The notes under the pieces were generated by a model, which was given only the letters and a program-made list of their open reading frames with translations, searched no databases and was not told the origin of the DNA. DNA of 64,000 nt from Massospora cicadina (taxonomy: Eukaryota; Entomophthoromycota; Entomophthoromycetes; Entomophthorales; Entomophthoraceae): contig JAKSZP010006614.1 of NCBI GenBank assembly GCA_022478985.1, forward strand, positions 124,001 through 188,000. Reading direction: 5' to 3'. Shown piece after piece: positions 55,640 through 64,000 of this stretch. Numbering within the stretch: position 1 is the stretch's first letter; every line of letters starts with the position of its first letter. The position numbers were made by a program, and so were the translations under genes.

Positions 55640-56990
55640 CTCTCAGTTTCAATGTTAGTTCCCTTGTTCCAACCCAATTTTCTGTGGGAATTGCGGTTTT
55701 TGGAATTTGCATTATATTTTCCCGCATGTGTCTCATGGTGGTTCAATGCAGGGTGCTGATTGGATTCTGTGATTTTGGGGTTCAAATTTGGAGAATTGGG
55801 CACTGCATTTTCGCCCATATTGCAGCTGAATTGTTCCTCAAATAGTGCATGATTGATGTCGCTTGGTGACTCAGTCGAGTTGCTGTGAAAATTTTCAGCC
55901 TGGGAATATTGTTCTGATTGGTTGGCTCAGTGTATATCAGCTATGTCCTCTTGAATTTGACTGGGGTTGATGGATGACTCCGCGTGTGCCACCACCTCAG
56001 CCGCTGCCCTCTTGCAGGATTTTTGTGCCGCTTTGCGTTGTTTGTGTGTAACTGGGTCCACGATGGAGTAATGCCCATCCTCACCCCAGTGGAATGGGTG
56101 GGGGCCGTCGGTCATTCTGGCTAAGTTTTTGTTAGTTTCATCCATGGCTTCCTCACAGTAATCTGCTTCCATTAAGCCTTCCTTCATGGGGCATGCGTGT
56201 TTCTTGTGTCCCAATGAAATGCAGTGGTCGCATATAGGCGGTGAGCGTTCTGGTGTGATTCAGAATGTGGATGACTGTCCCCCATCCACAAAGTGAAACT
56301 CTGCTGTGCAGGGGATTCTTGATAGGTCATCTTCCACTTTGGGGTGTGGGTTGATCACGGCGATAGCTTTGCCTGTGCACAGGGTGGGCATCAGGCAAAA
56401 TCGTTGTAGTTTGATTTGCACAATTTCTCCATAGGCTATGAGTCCTTTGCGGAGCTTCTCCTCGATTACCTTATGGGGAAGGTTGGTAGGGAGCAAGTCG
56501 AAGGAGATAGACAAGGTTTTTGCTTTGTTCCATCTGGTGCATGAAGTGCACACTATTTTTTGCCCTTGGGAAGGGCAATCTTGACGCAGACTTTTGCGGC
56601 GGCATCTGCTTCTTCAGCTGTTTCAAAATCTATATTGATCCAGCCACAGCCCATGTTGTTGGTGGTGACAAATACTGCGTGGGGGAAAAGGGAGGGCTGT
56701 GCCTCACATGTTTTCTCCCACAGGGTTGGGGACTCATCCCCAAGGATGAGTTGAAGCCCATGTTCCACCTTTGATAAGGGCTGGCTATATTGGATGTCCA
56801 AGTATTGGTCTTGTTTTGTAGCAAATACCATAAATCTGGATGGTGTCTGAGTTTGTGGTTTCTTGGTGGCTTGGTTCCTGGTCCCCCTCCAAGGCGTTTC
56901 TTGCCCTTGGGTGCACCATTTTGCGCACCTCTTGATACTACGCTCGCTCAGGTTGTATTAGATTTATCAAAATTGGCCATCTCTCCTGTG
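55640..56990 (-). pseudogene. LINE-2 copy ORF1
   Basis: Minus-strand frames 56831-56553, 56553-56260 and 56214-55927 are colinear with small shifts: FVTTNNMGCGWINIDFETAE, SISFDLLPTNLPHKVIEEKL, and an intact CCHC knuckle CDHCISLGHKKHAC near 56190-56240, where the other LINE has lost its last cysteine. The C-terminus is Ala/Lys-rich then polar. By family it is an RNA-binding protein of the retrotransposition complex. Confidence 0.8.
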
Positions 56991-57077
56991 TGATTATCAA
57001 AATTGCTGTTCAAATCAAATTGTAATAACTAAAGTGATTGTTATGGAAAAGAAAAACTCTCTCCTAAAGTATTTGTA

Positions 57078-57698
57078 CATTATTAATTAAATCCCTGAGA
57101 CTCCACAAGCACAATTCTCAGTTTTTAACTTTATTAGCTTTTAAAGATATGGCCTTATTAATTATATCACCCTTATTTTATTTGAGTTTATTAATCTATG
57201 TTACTCCCATGTTGGCATAAAACTATTGGTAATAGGGTAGCCGATTTACTAGGGTGGATAGCTGGTAATTCAAATGCATCAAGCATATAATATCTTTACA
57301 TAAAATGCCTTAATCTTAGTTATTTATTTCCAACCCAATTTGGATATCACAATTTTAGTCTACTATTTGGAGGTACTGCTTGGTAACCCTGGAAAGCACC
57401 AATGAAAACTCTGTTAGACGTAGGATATCTGAGAGGATTACCAATGAGGAAGGAGATCTTTTTCTGAACTAAGTTGTATCAGCTGATCAGGTTAATTACT
57501 TGAGGAAGCCCTTGAACCTTTGGCAGTATTCAATACTACAAAGTTCACTCTTGCAAATGAAATAAAACCATATTGCTGAATATTATCTTTGATTTTGTGA
57601 GATTCCTATCAGATTTACTATCCTCATACAGTACTTTGAGTAGTTGGTGTAGTTACCTGCGCAGTAGAATTATGATGCCCTAGCACCAGTTTCATTTT
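57078..57698 (+). other. Element I: putative 5' LTR
   Basis: It lies between the LINE-2 TSD and the PBS of I. It contains GAGAGGATTACCAATGAGG, reminiscent of the A LTR (GAGGATTACCGAGGG), and AATAAAACC near 57560. No partner LTR is in the window and the left edge is unknown; LINE-2 may have inserted inside it. Confidence 0.4.
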
Positions 57699-57717
57699 TG
57701 GTGCTCACTCCAGGGGG
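57699..57717 (+). other. Element I primer-binding site
   Basis: TGGTGCTCACTCCAGGGGG, one base different from the A/C/D/G site. It fixes the strand of I as plus. Confidence 0.7.
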
Positions 57718-57753
57718 CTTACACCCTGTTTTTATGTTTTTATTGTTTAACAG

Positions 57754-59200
57754 CATGGAGTCTAGTCATATAGTCAGTGATAGCCTTCCAGAGGAGGTTA
57801 TGCAACTTACAGATAGTGATGTGCATGGCCCTGAGGCTTTGCCCAACTGTCTTGATGAGATTGGTTATATATGAGTGGAATAGAAGGCTCACGTTGGTCT
57901 ACTTTCCAATATCATATTGAACCATCTTCATTAAATCAAAAGCTTGGAACATCAATTAAGGTCACTCAAGAATGAAAATGTGGCCTTAAGAGCAGATTTT
58001 CAGTCCACTAACTGAATTATTGTAAATATGGAAATCACCCTTCAGGCGGAGCGTCACTATTTTCTGAATTAACAAACCAAATGAAGTTGGAAAATCATCA
58101 GAAAAAAGTCAGTGTCATCCAAGTCAAGTTTCTCAGGAAACCATTCCAACAGAATGATAGTAAGAGTGAAGGTGTGCAGGTTATGTGTAATCAGCCTGTT
58201 GTTTTTCCTGCTGTTCTGACTATTGGAGCTTCTGTGCAACCTGATAGTATGGCAGCTCCCAGTTGTATAGGGACACCTCAGGCCCCCGGTCCTGAAGCCA
58301 TGAAATTCCTTTTTTGGTCAACCCCAGTGAATTTACAAATGTTTAATAATAATAAATGTACTTAGTTTTTGGCTCTTTTTGAGATTGGCATGTCCAGAGT
58401 GCCTGATACTACTAAGTTGGCAGTGGTAATGAACTCTTTGAACTCTGAGAGTCAGAAGTTAGTTATACCAAAATTAAAGAAGGCTGTCATATCCTATTCT
58501 AACACCTAAATCCTTCTTATTAAGGAGTTCAGCAGAACTGGAAGGATGACCACTCATAAAATAGAATTTCTTAGAATCCTTTAAACCATTGTGCTATGAT
58601 TTAAGTTCCAAAAGTGTGGGCCCAAATGTTATTAAAAGAAGCACTCCCTTCAATCCATTCTACAAGTCTCACATGTGATAATCAGTTTGGTCCCAAATAA
58701 CTGATCACGTGTGAGACTCATGATTGTAGCTCAAAGGGTTAATAGAGATTAATCTATTCAAGTATCTGATATGTACTTTTAATTGTATGTGCAGACACTG
58801 TATGGGGCTAATGTTATTAATAAATCTGATTCCCAGATGCCCTTCACCATGCATGTGAGCCCTATATGGAGGTGTATCTGGTTTTGACACCTGTTTTGAA
58901 TGAAGAGAATGATATTATACACATGGTTAATTACCTTCATCATTGTGCTGTCACTTTTGAAGCACCAAATCCAAGCCCATGGAAACCTCATTAACAATCT
59001 GACTGGGTTATTCCCCCTTTTAAGGAATTAACTCAGGTGTATATCCCTTAATTCAAGAAACCTTATATTAATCAAGTAATTTTCTATCTGTGTAAAAATT
59101 TGTACCATTATGCAAATCATTGCACCGAGTCAAGTTCTAAGCCAGTTAATTAGTGAATATTGGGAAAGGAGCAGACTCAGGAAAAGACAGGGTAGAGTAA
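57754..59200 (+). pseudogene. Element I gag
   Basis: An ATG at 57754 (MESSHIVSDSLPEEVMQLTD) opens a broken frame. The capsid core is near 58360-58560 (FLALFEIGMSRVPDTTKLAV, LNSESQKLVIPKLKKAV), matching A. Near 59085-59135 a decayed knuckle reads FYLCKNLYHYANHC, with its first cysteine changed. A 19-bp inverted repeat lies at 58666-58717. Confidence 0.72.
58666..58717. repeat. Inverted repeat in element I gag
   Basis: GTCTCACATGTGAT..CAGTT faces AACTGATCACGTGTGAGAC across a 9-11 base loop; one mismatch and a 3-base bulge. It could fold as a strong hairpin or mark a small insertion. Confidence 0.7.
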
Positions 59201-59559
59201 AACAGGTATTTTCTACCTTTGCCCTATCTAACAAAATCCCAAGTACAAAAAATATCTGCCTTTACCTTCCATTTATTAGAAGGAAGAAAATGCTACCTCA
59301 CCTCCCACAGTTAAGCAAAAAGGTGAAGTCAAGTTGTTGCCAGAAATTTTATCAAAGCTATACGCTCAACAATTAGTATTACATGAGTTTCCAGTTACTT
59401 CTGGTGACATTCCCTAATTGAAGGGGGTCCAAATGACGATGCTGTTTGAGACTTTGATGGAATCTAGCCCTCAGTTAGGTCTAAATTCAAGCTTTTTTAA
59501 GTCAAAAGGATATTTTATTGTCCTAGCCTTATATCCTATAGAAACTTAATTTTTGCAAT

Positions 59560-59900
59560 GTACTTATATTGATATTTCAGTCAATTAGCTTAAAGTCTGT
59601 GTAATTGTGGACAGTGAGGTACCAATTAAATATTGTGTTCACTAAACTGGTGAAGAGGCTAGGTCTAGCTCTGGATATAGTTTATTGCCAAAGCTATGGT
59701 ACCATTGCCCTCAGACTATCACTTTTGAAGGCGCATAAAGCAACTTACTGTTGCATTTTAAAGACTAGTGATTTCTGTTCCCACTATCATTCTCCCCAAT
59801 CAAACTTATGACTTCCTTATTAGGACCTCATTCATGAGAGCTAATGGAGTTAAAGCCATTTATGAGGAGAATATTTTATAAATTTTTGGATAAACTATTC
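59560..59900 (+). pseudogene. Element I aspartic protease
   Basis: The reading KVCVIVDSEVPIKYCVH with DSE in place of DTG/DSG, then a frame change to LVKRLGLALDIVYCQSYGT, which matches B (LVKKLKTVPDVAHCQDYGT). The downstream segment resembling SSLPLR.. is decayed. Confidence 0.68.
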
Positions 59901-60059
59901 CTTTATTTTATAATCAAAAGGATAAAGCCCCAGTGCTTTGAACTTAGGGGGTTGTCAACTTAGCTTTTAATAATGGAATAGTACCCTTGGGTTATTGGTA
60001 GATTTGGGTCCAGATGCAGAAGTTACCCAACCAGACTGCAGAATCTACTAGGATTCAGC

Positions 60060-60325
60060 TACATGCTAATTGTAATCTAACTATTCTGATGGGCCATCAA
60101 GTGATAGTGGGGACCACGATTAATTTGGAAATTCCCCAAGGATTACTGGAGAAATATTTGCACCATTCTGTTGTTGCAATGTGGAACCTGTTGCCGCACC
60201 AGGAATCATCCTCCTTTACTATGTAAAAAACAGGTGCTGTTAATTAATTTGTATGCCTACCCTATTCAGGTAAAGTGAAACCAGATAATCACTTTTTGCA
60301 TATGCTACCAGTTGATAAAAATATT
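60060..60325 (+). pseudogene. Element I dUTPase-like domain
   Basis: The reading LTILMGHQVIVGTTINLEIP and QGLLEKY parallels B (QVIVPTGLTFNILEGLYG); a frame change then gives VEPVAAPGIILLYY and VLLINLYAYPIQVK with ITFCICYQL, parallel to PNIAPHIIIPGHGEIHIL and QRIAFLHLF. It is the fourth copy in the same place, directly after PR. It is decayed, and the chromovirus J begins about 60 bp further on, so RT of I is outside the window. Confidence 0.45.
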
Positions 60326-60385
60326 ATAATATCATTGATTTTAATCATTTGGATGAACTAGACCTTAGCAGAACTTTTAAGAGAG

Positions 60386-61266
60386 TGTCTGTAACTCTCT
60401 CATTCCCAGCAAGGTGGTGCGGGTTGCACAGCCACACTGCCAGGATCTAGTCATTAGAAAGGTAGGAAACAAGACACCGCAGATGGTGCCAGAGAAAAAG
60501 GGTCCCAGGGCAAGGATATACAACATGGAGTAGATAAAAAGATGGCTTATAAACAATCAAACTTGGTTGGACCCCTTAGGGGAATCCATAACCAAGTGCA
60601 GATTGGTGTCAGGTTACTTGGGTGCCTCGATCTGGAGAGGACCAGGATGGACAAGTTATGCACCTGGTTCTGCCATTAACTTTGTTAAAATAAAATGCCC
60701 TATATTGTTGGAGATCTCCTCAAGGAGGTCCACGCACAGGTTCGACCAGGGACCATACAAAAAATGTAAAACTAACAGGAGATTTTTATTAGTAACTTAA
60801 CCAACAAGGAAAATTGGTCTCAAGAAATCATAATTAAAAATGGGGGAGAATCATTCAATCTGCAGGAGCGGTGCTAAGCCTAAACAAACCAATAGGCACA
60901 CACTACTATCTGATATGGTACTGTAGCTCAAGATAGTCTGAACTTGGTTTATCGCTTACAGCTGATTTTGTCCAGAATTAGCAATATTGTAAACAGAATG
61001 GGTTTTGAAACCCTGTTCCCCAAGCAACCATAATGAACTGTCTAGATTAATAAAGTAGCTGGAGCATTTTACTGCCCTGGATGTAACTCAGGGCCAGGCA
61101 TCACGCACATCACCAGGACTAACCTGGTAATATCTTGCCTGTACCCAGCGTTGGTCCAGTGTATGTTTTAGGTCAGGGAGGCCTTTCAACTTGACCTTTT
61201 TGGCCTCCTGATATCCAGCCTTGTCTCTCCAAGCTGTGCCCTCAATCATGTCATGTAACCATGACA
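60386..61266 (-). repeat. Element J 3' LTR
   Basis: About 881 bp. On the minus strand it starts TGTCATGGTTACATGACATG after a purine-rich GATAGGGTAA and ends near GAGAGAGTTACA (edge at 60386 or 60390). It interrupts element I just after its dUTPase-like region. The partner LTR is outside the window, so no TSD can be checked. Confidence 0.65.
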
Positions 61267-61276
61267 TTACCCTATC
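61267..61276 (-). other. Element J polypurine tract
   Basis: The minus strand reads GATAGGGTAA before the LTR; a stronger GGAGGGGGTGGAG lies 20 bp upstream. Confidence 0.5.
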
Positions 61277-61289
61277 ATTCTTTTAGGGC

Positions 61290-61850
61290 TCCACCCCCTC
61301 CAGGGGCTTTTGCCAAGGTAAAGTTCTTGTGGGCTGGGGCCAGCTTCATGGCGGTGATGGTTTGCTTTGACTTGGGCCCTGCAGCCTCAGGAAAACTCTC
61401 GTGGAAAACTTCAATCAGATCTTAGGCATGGGGCAGTCACATGCTGGTACTTCACTGTTTTTTGCTGCATCAAATCCCTTTCAGGATACCAGGTACTCAG
61501 GCCTTCTTACTCAGCGTGAGGCTACAATTTTTCCACTTCCCACTATGGTGCACATTGACGAGATAATCCTATGGAGTCTCTGGTGGGGGCCCTCAAACAA
61601 CGTCAGCTTACTAACTTGAAAGATGGCAAAAATTAAGAGCGATGGGGGATATCCAACTGCAATTAAGCGTGGCCCACATTTCTGACAATTTGGTAAGGCC
61701 CTATCCTCTTTAGTCCCAGCTTTTTGCATGGATGCTTCATTGGAATGTTTCTAGCATCAAAAATCATGAGATACCCTTCCATTTATTCCAGACCTACCCA
61801 TCTCTTTCTATTGGTGTTCTCCTTATAAGCTTGCATAGCTGCATCCAAAC
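61290..61850 (-). pseudogene. Element J integrase C-terminus and chromodomain
   Basis: The minus strand reads RPEYLVS, stop, KGFDAAKNSEVPA, then DLIEVFHESFPEAAGPKSKQ. The stop is TGA where the chromodomain tryptophan (TGG) belongs. This marks J as a chromovirus like F. It ends at the PPT. Confidence 0.72.
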
Positions 61851-61856
61851 TCATGT

Positions 61857-62800
61857 TCACCCCCTGGTGTACTTTCTTGATAGTCTTTGCAAAGTCCACC
61901 ACCACTTCCACTTTGGAACCACAGCTTGGCTCCATGTTGAAGGCGAAGTTAAACCCATAGTTGGCAAAAAATGGGGAACTACCAATGGATGCATGTTAAG
62001 CGTTGTTACAGCTAAATTGGGCCATGGGAAAATGGGACACTCAATCTGAATGGTCCGTGGCAGTGTGACACTGCAGGAACTGTTTGAGCACTGGTTCACT
62101 CGTTCCATCTGACCATCTGATTGGGGGTGATAGGCAGTTGAACGGCAGTGGAGAATCGAAAGAGTCTTACACAATTCTTCCCAGAAAACAGAGGTAAACT
62201 GGGTCCCACAATCATTATTTATCTCCTGGGGCATCCCATGAAGGGCGAACGCATGATACACAAAGAGCCTAGCCATCTCAGCTGCAGTTACTTTGATTCT
62301 ACAGGGAATAAAGTGGGCGAACTTTGTACAGCGGTCCACCACTAGCATAATAGCATTATAGCCTTCAGATGCAGGAAACTCCACAATAAAGTCCACTGGT
62401 ATGAAAGTCCAAGCCCTTCAGCCTTTTAAACTGGTACCAACAACCCAGCGAGTGGCTGGCGATTTGGCTTTATTTGGTTGCAGACCAGGCACTCCTTACA
62501 ACACCAGGCAACCTGTGCGGCTAACCCTTCCAATTGTATGTGTGGCGAATTAACTCTAGAGTCTTCGCCTTCCTAGGATGCCCAACAGTGATTCTGTCAT
62601 GATGGTCCCAGATGATTTCCGGACGAAGTGGTCCAGTGGGATCACATTGGAATCCCTGAAACCACACCATCTCGTCCTTAATGTGATAAGCCCTGGTGAT
62701 ATCTTCCATATTTAACTTGCTCTTGGAGAGGACCATAGTATATTCTGCTGACAAGAGCTGTGAAAGAACCACTTTTTTAAAAAACCATATTCCTCCTATT
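61857..62800 (-). pseudogene. Element J integrase
   Basis: The zinc domain at 62521-62772 has IIWDHHDRITVGHPRKAKTL. The core frame 62396-61857 carries the triad: MDFIVEFPASEGYNAIMLVV (D), NDCGTQFTSVFWEEL (D) and HPQSDGQMERVNQ (E). It is one of the longest undisrupted pieces in the window (179 residues); a frameshift follows NQC. Confidence 0.92.
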
Positions 62801-63400
62801 TTTCATAATAGCAAGCACTGACCCGTGGGTCATGGGGGAGGGATGTTGGGACACAATCTTACCTGGCGGAATCATCAAGTGGGTGTTATGTACCTCTACC
62901 TTCCTTAGTATCTGGAGCTAATGCAGGGTTTCAGCTCAAAGCATCCGTCAAACTATTCTCCTTGCCCTTTGTAAACTCATAAGAAAACTCAAGTTGGTCC
63001 AGGGTCTCATGCCAGCAGGTTTTCTGTGGGGTAAAATCATGAGGTGCGCAGGAGTACAACAAGGCACGGTGATCTGTACGGATGTGGAATAGTAGGTATG
63101 AGCCATGTAAATGATGATGCCAATAGTTCAGAGCCTCAACCACTGCTAATAACTCTTTGTCATAAACTGCTTAGATTAACTCTGGTAAGGACATCTTCCT
63201 GGAAAAATATATTACTGGATGCTTTATTCCATCTCCACCCACTTGTAACAAGGCAGCCGTTATGGCGAAGTTGGAGACATCAGTAGCAGCAATAAATTCA
63301 TTTTGGGATCTACATAGCGAAGGACAGATGTAGACAACAGGGTGCACTTTACCACTTGGAAGGCATTCTGAAAAACTGGGGACCACTGGAGCACTCTTGC
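62800..63400 (-). pseudogene. Element J RNase H
   Basis: The minus strand reads EFIAATDVSNFAITAALLQV (first D), HPVIYFSRKMSLPELI, YDKELLAVVEALNYW region and HIRTDHRALLYSCAPHD, then FSYEFTKGKENSLTDALS. Stops and frameshifts near 63145-63175 only. Confidence 0.9.
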
Positions 63401-64000
63401 CCCACTCGCTTTATACAAGGGCGCCACCACCTCATAAAGATTTGGCGTGAAGTTTTAAGGAACATACAAGTCCTCAAAAACTCCTCAATTCTTTGACCAA
63501 ATTTGAGGGTTGTCCAGTCCCAAATCGCCTTATCCTTGTCTGGAGTCATCATGTAGCCTGGTCAAACATGACGTTACTCAGGAAGGTAACTTATGACTTT
63601 AAAAACTCACAGTTACTAACTTTTAGTGTAAGGTCAGCTGCCCTCAAACGCTCCACCACTTGCTGCAGGTGTATTGCATGGGACTTTTGATCAAGGGAAA
63701 ACACAATATCATCAGTGTAAGCCACCGCCCACACGCCCAGCAGGTCACCAAGGCCGCATCTATATGACGTTGGAAAATAGCAGTTGCATTTTTAATTCCA
63801 AAAGGAATAACCTGAAACTGGAAAATTCCTTTTCTGGTTCATAATGCGGTGATCAACTCCTGGCCCTTCTTGATCCATATCTGATTAGACGCTTTTAAGC
63901 AATCCAATTTGGAGAATACTTTGGCCTTCTCCACATAGCGAGAAATCTGTGAGTCAAAGGGATGAGATGCGAATCTGGTACAGTAACGTTGTTTAGGTTC
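63400..64000 (-). pseudogene. Element J reverse transcriptase (cut by window end)
   Basis: The minus strand near 63705-63735 reads WAVAYTDDIVFS, an intact YxDD box. Upstream (63790-63990) it reads FQFQVIPFGIKNATAIFQR, the motif B region, and further N-terminal RT toward 64000. The rest, with PR, gag and the 5' LTR, lies outside. Confidence 0.88.

Larger units (their letters stand above)
52211..57063 (-). mobile_element. LINE-2 copy: non-LTR retrotransposon
   Basis: 4853 bp on the minus strand, ending in GTTAAATAAAAA. The TSD is CTAAAGTATTAGTA (52197-52210) and CTAAAGTATTTGTA (57064-57077), one mismatch in 14. It has the same layout as the LINE at 26887-32113 but diverged in sequence and shorter at the 5' end. 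ORF2 lacks about 0.4 kb of RT including the FADD box. Its 3' end is the source type of the fragment at 45079. Confidence 0.93.

Noticed and set aside
1..64000. CRISPR arrays, bacterial operons, rRNA or tRNA genes
   Set aside because: No regularly spaced repeats with spacers, no cloverleaf with all parts, and the content is eukaryotic transposons.

Overview
This window is a stretch of repeat-rich eukaryotic chromosome, most likely from a filamentous fungus (probably an ascomycete with a retrotransposon-bloated genome). Three things suggest this: Ty3/gypsy LTR elements dominate, the LINEs carry an apurinic-type endonuclease, a reverse transcriptase (RT) and a C-terminal CCHC finger, and the only intact gene encodes a small cysteine-rich secreted protein with a GPI-anchor-like tail. 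The genus cannot be fixed from the sequence. Nearly every coding region is broken by stops and frameshifts.

Positions 1-46150 are a nest of retrotransposons, resolved here from LTR pairs, target-site duplications (TSDs), sister-LTR empty sites and gag reading frames that resume across insertions. The oldest layer is a minus-strand gypsy element (G; 1-1804 and 45463-46152). Into its gag went element C (minus, 1805-45462, about 6.4 kb of its own sequence). C was then hit by A (plus, 2306-8399, in the C 3' LTR), B (minus, 12220-35133, in the C gag), F (plus, 35766-43703, also in the C gag) and a truncated LINE (45079-45320, in the C 5' LTR). B was hit by D (plus, 17358-25629), a LINE (minus, 26887-32113) and a C-like solo LTR (13328-14078, in the B polypurine tract). 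D was hit by solo LTR E (23809-24612). F is the youngest and most GC-rich element: its 1.65-kb LTRs differ by roughly 1.5 percent by eye.

Positions 46153-64000 hold remnants of a further minus-strand element (H), a perfect 92-bp tandem duplication, two tRNA-derived SINEs in opposite orientation with clean TSDs, AT-rich spacer, the secreted-protein gene (50486-50959, minus), a second LINE (52211-57063), a plus-strand gypsy element (I, from about 57080) and a minus-strand chromovirus (J, from about 60386) that has landed in I and runs off the window.

The most notable observation is a dUTPase-like domain between protease and RT in elements A, B, C and I. These belong to a group, with D and G, sharing one primer-binding site (TGGTGCTCACTACAGGGG and variants) despite unrelated LTRs. 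F and J are chromoviruses with recognisable chromodomains and do not show the dUTPase-like domain. In the annotation PR is protease, RT reverse transcriptase, RH RNase H, IN integrase, CA capsid, NC nucleocapsid, PBS primer-binding site and PPT polypurine tract. Domain borders inside the broken reading frames are approximate; LTR borders backed by a TSD are precise to a base or a few bases.
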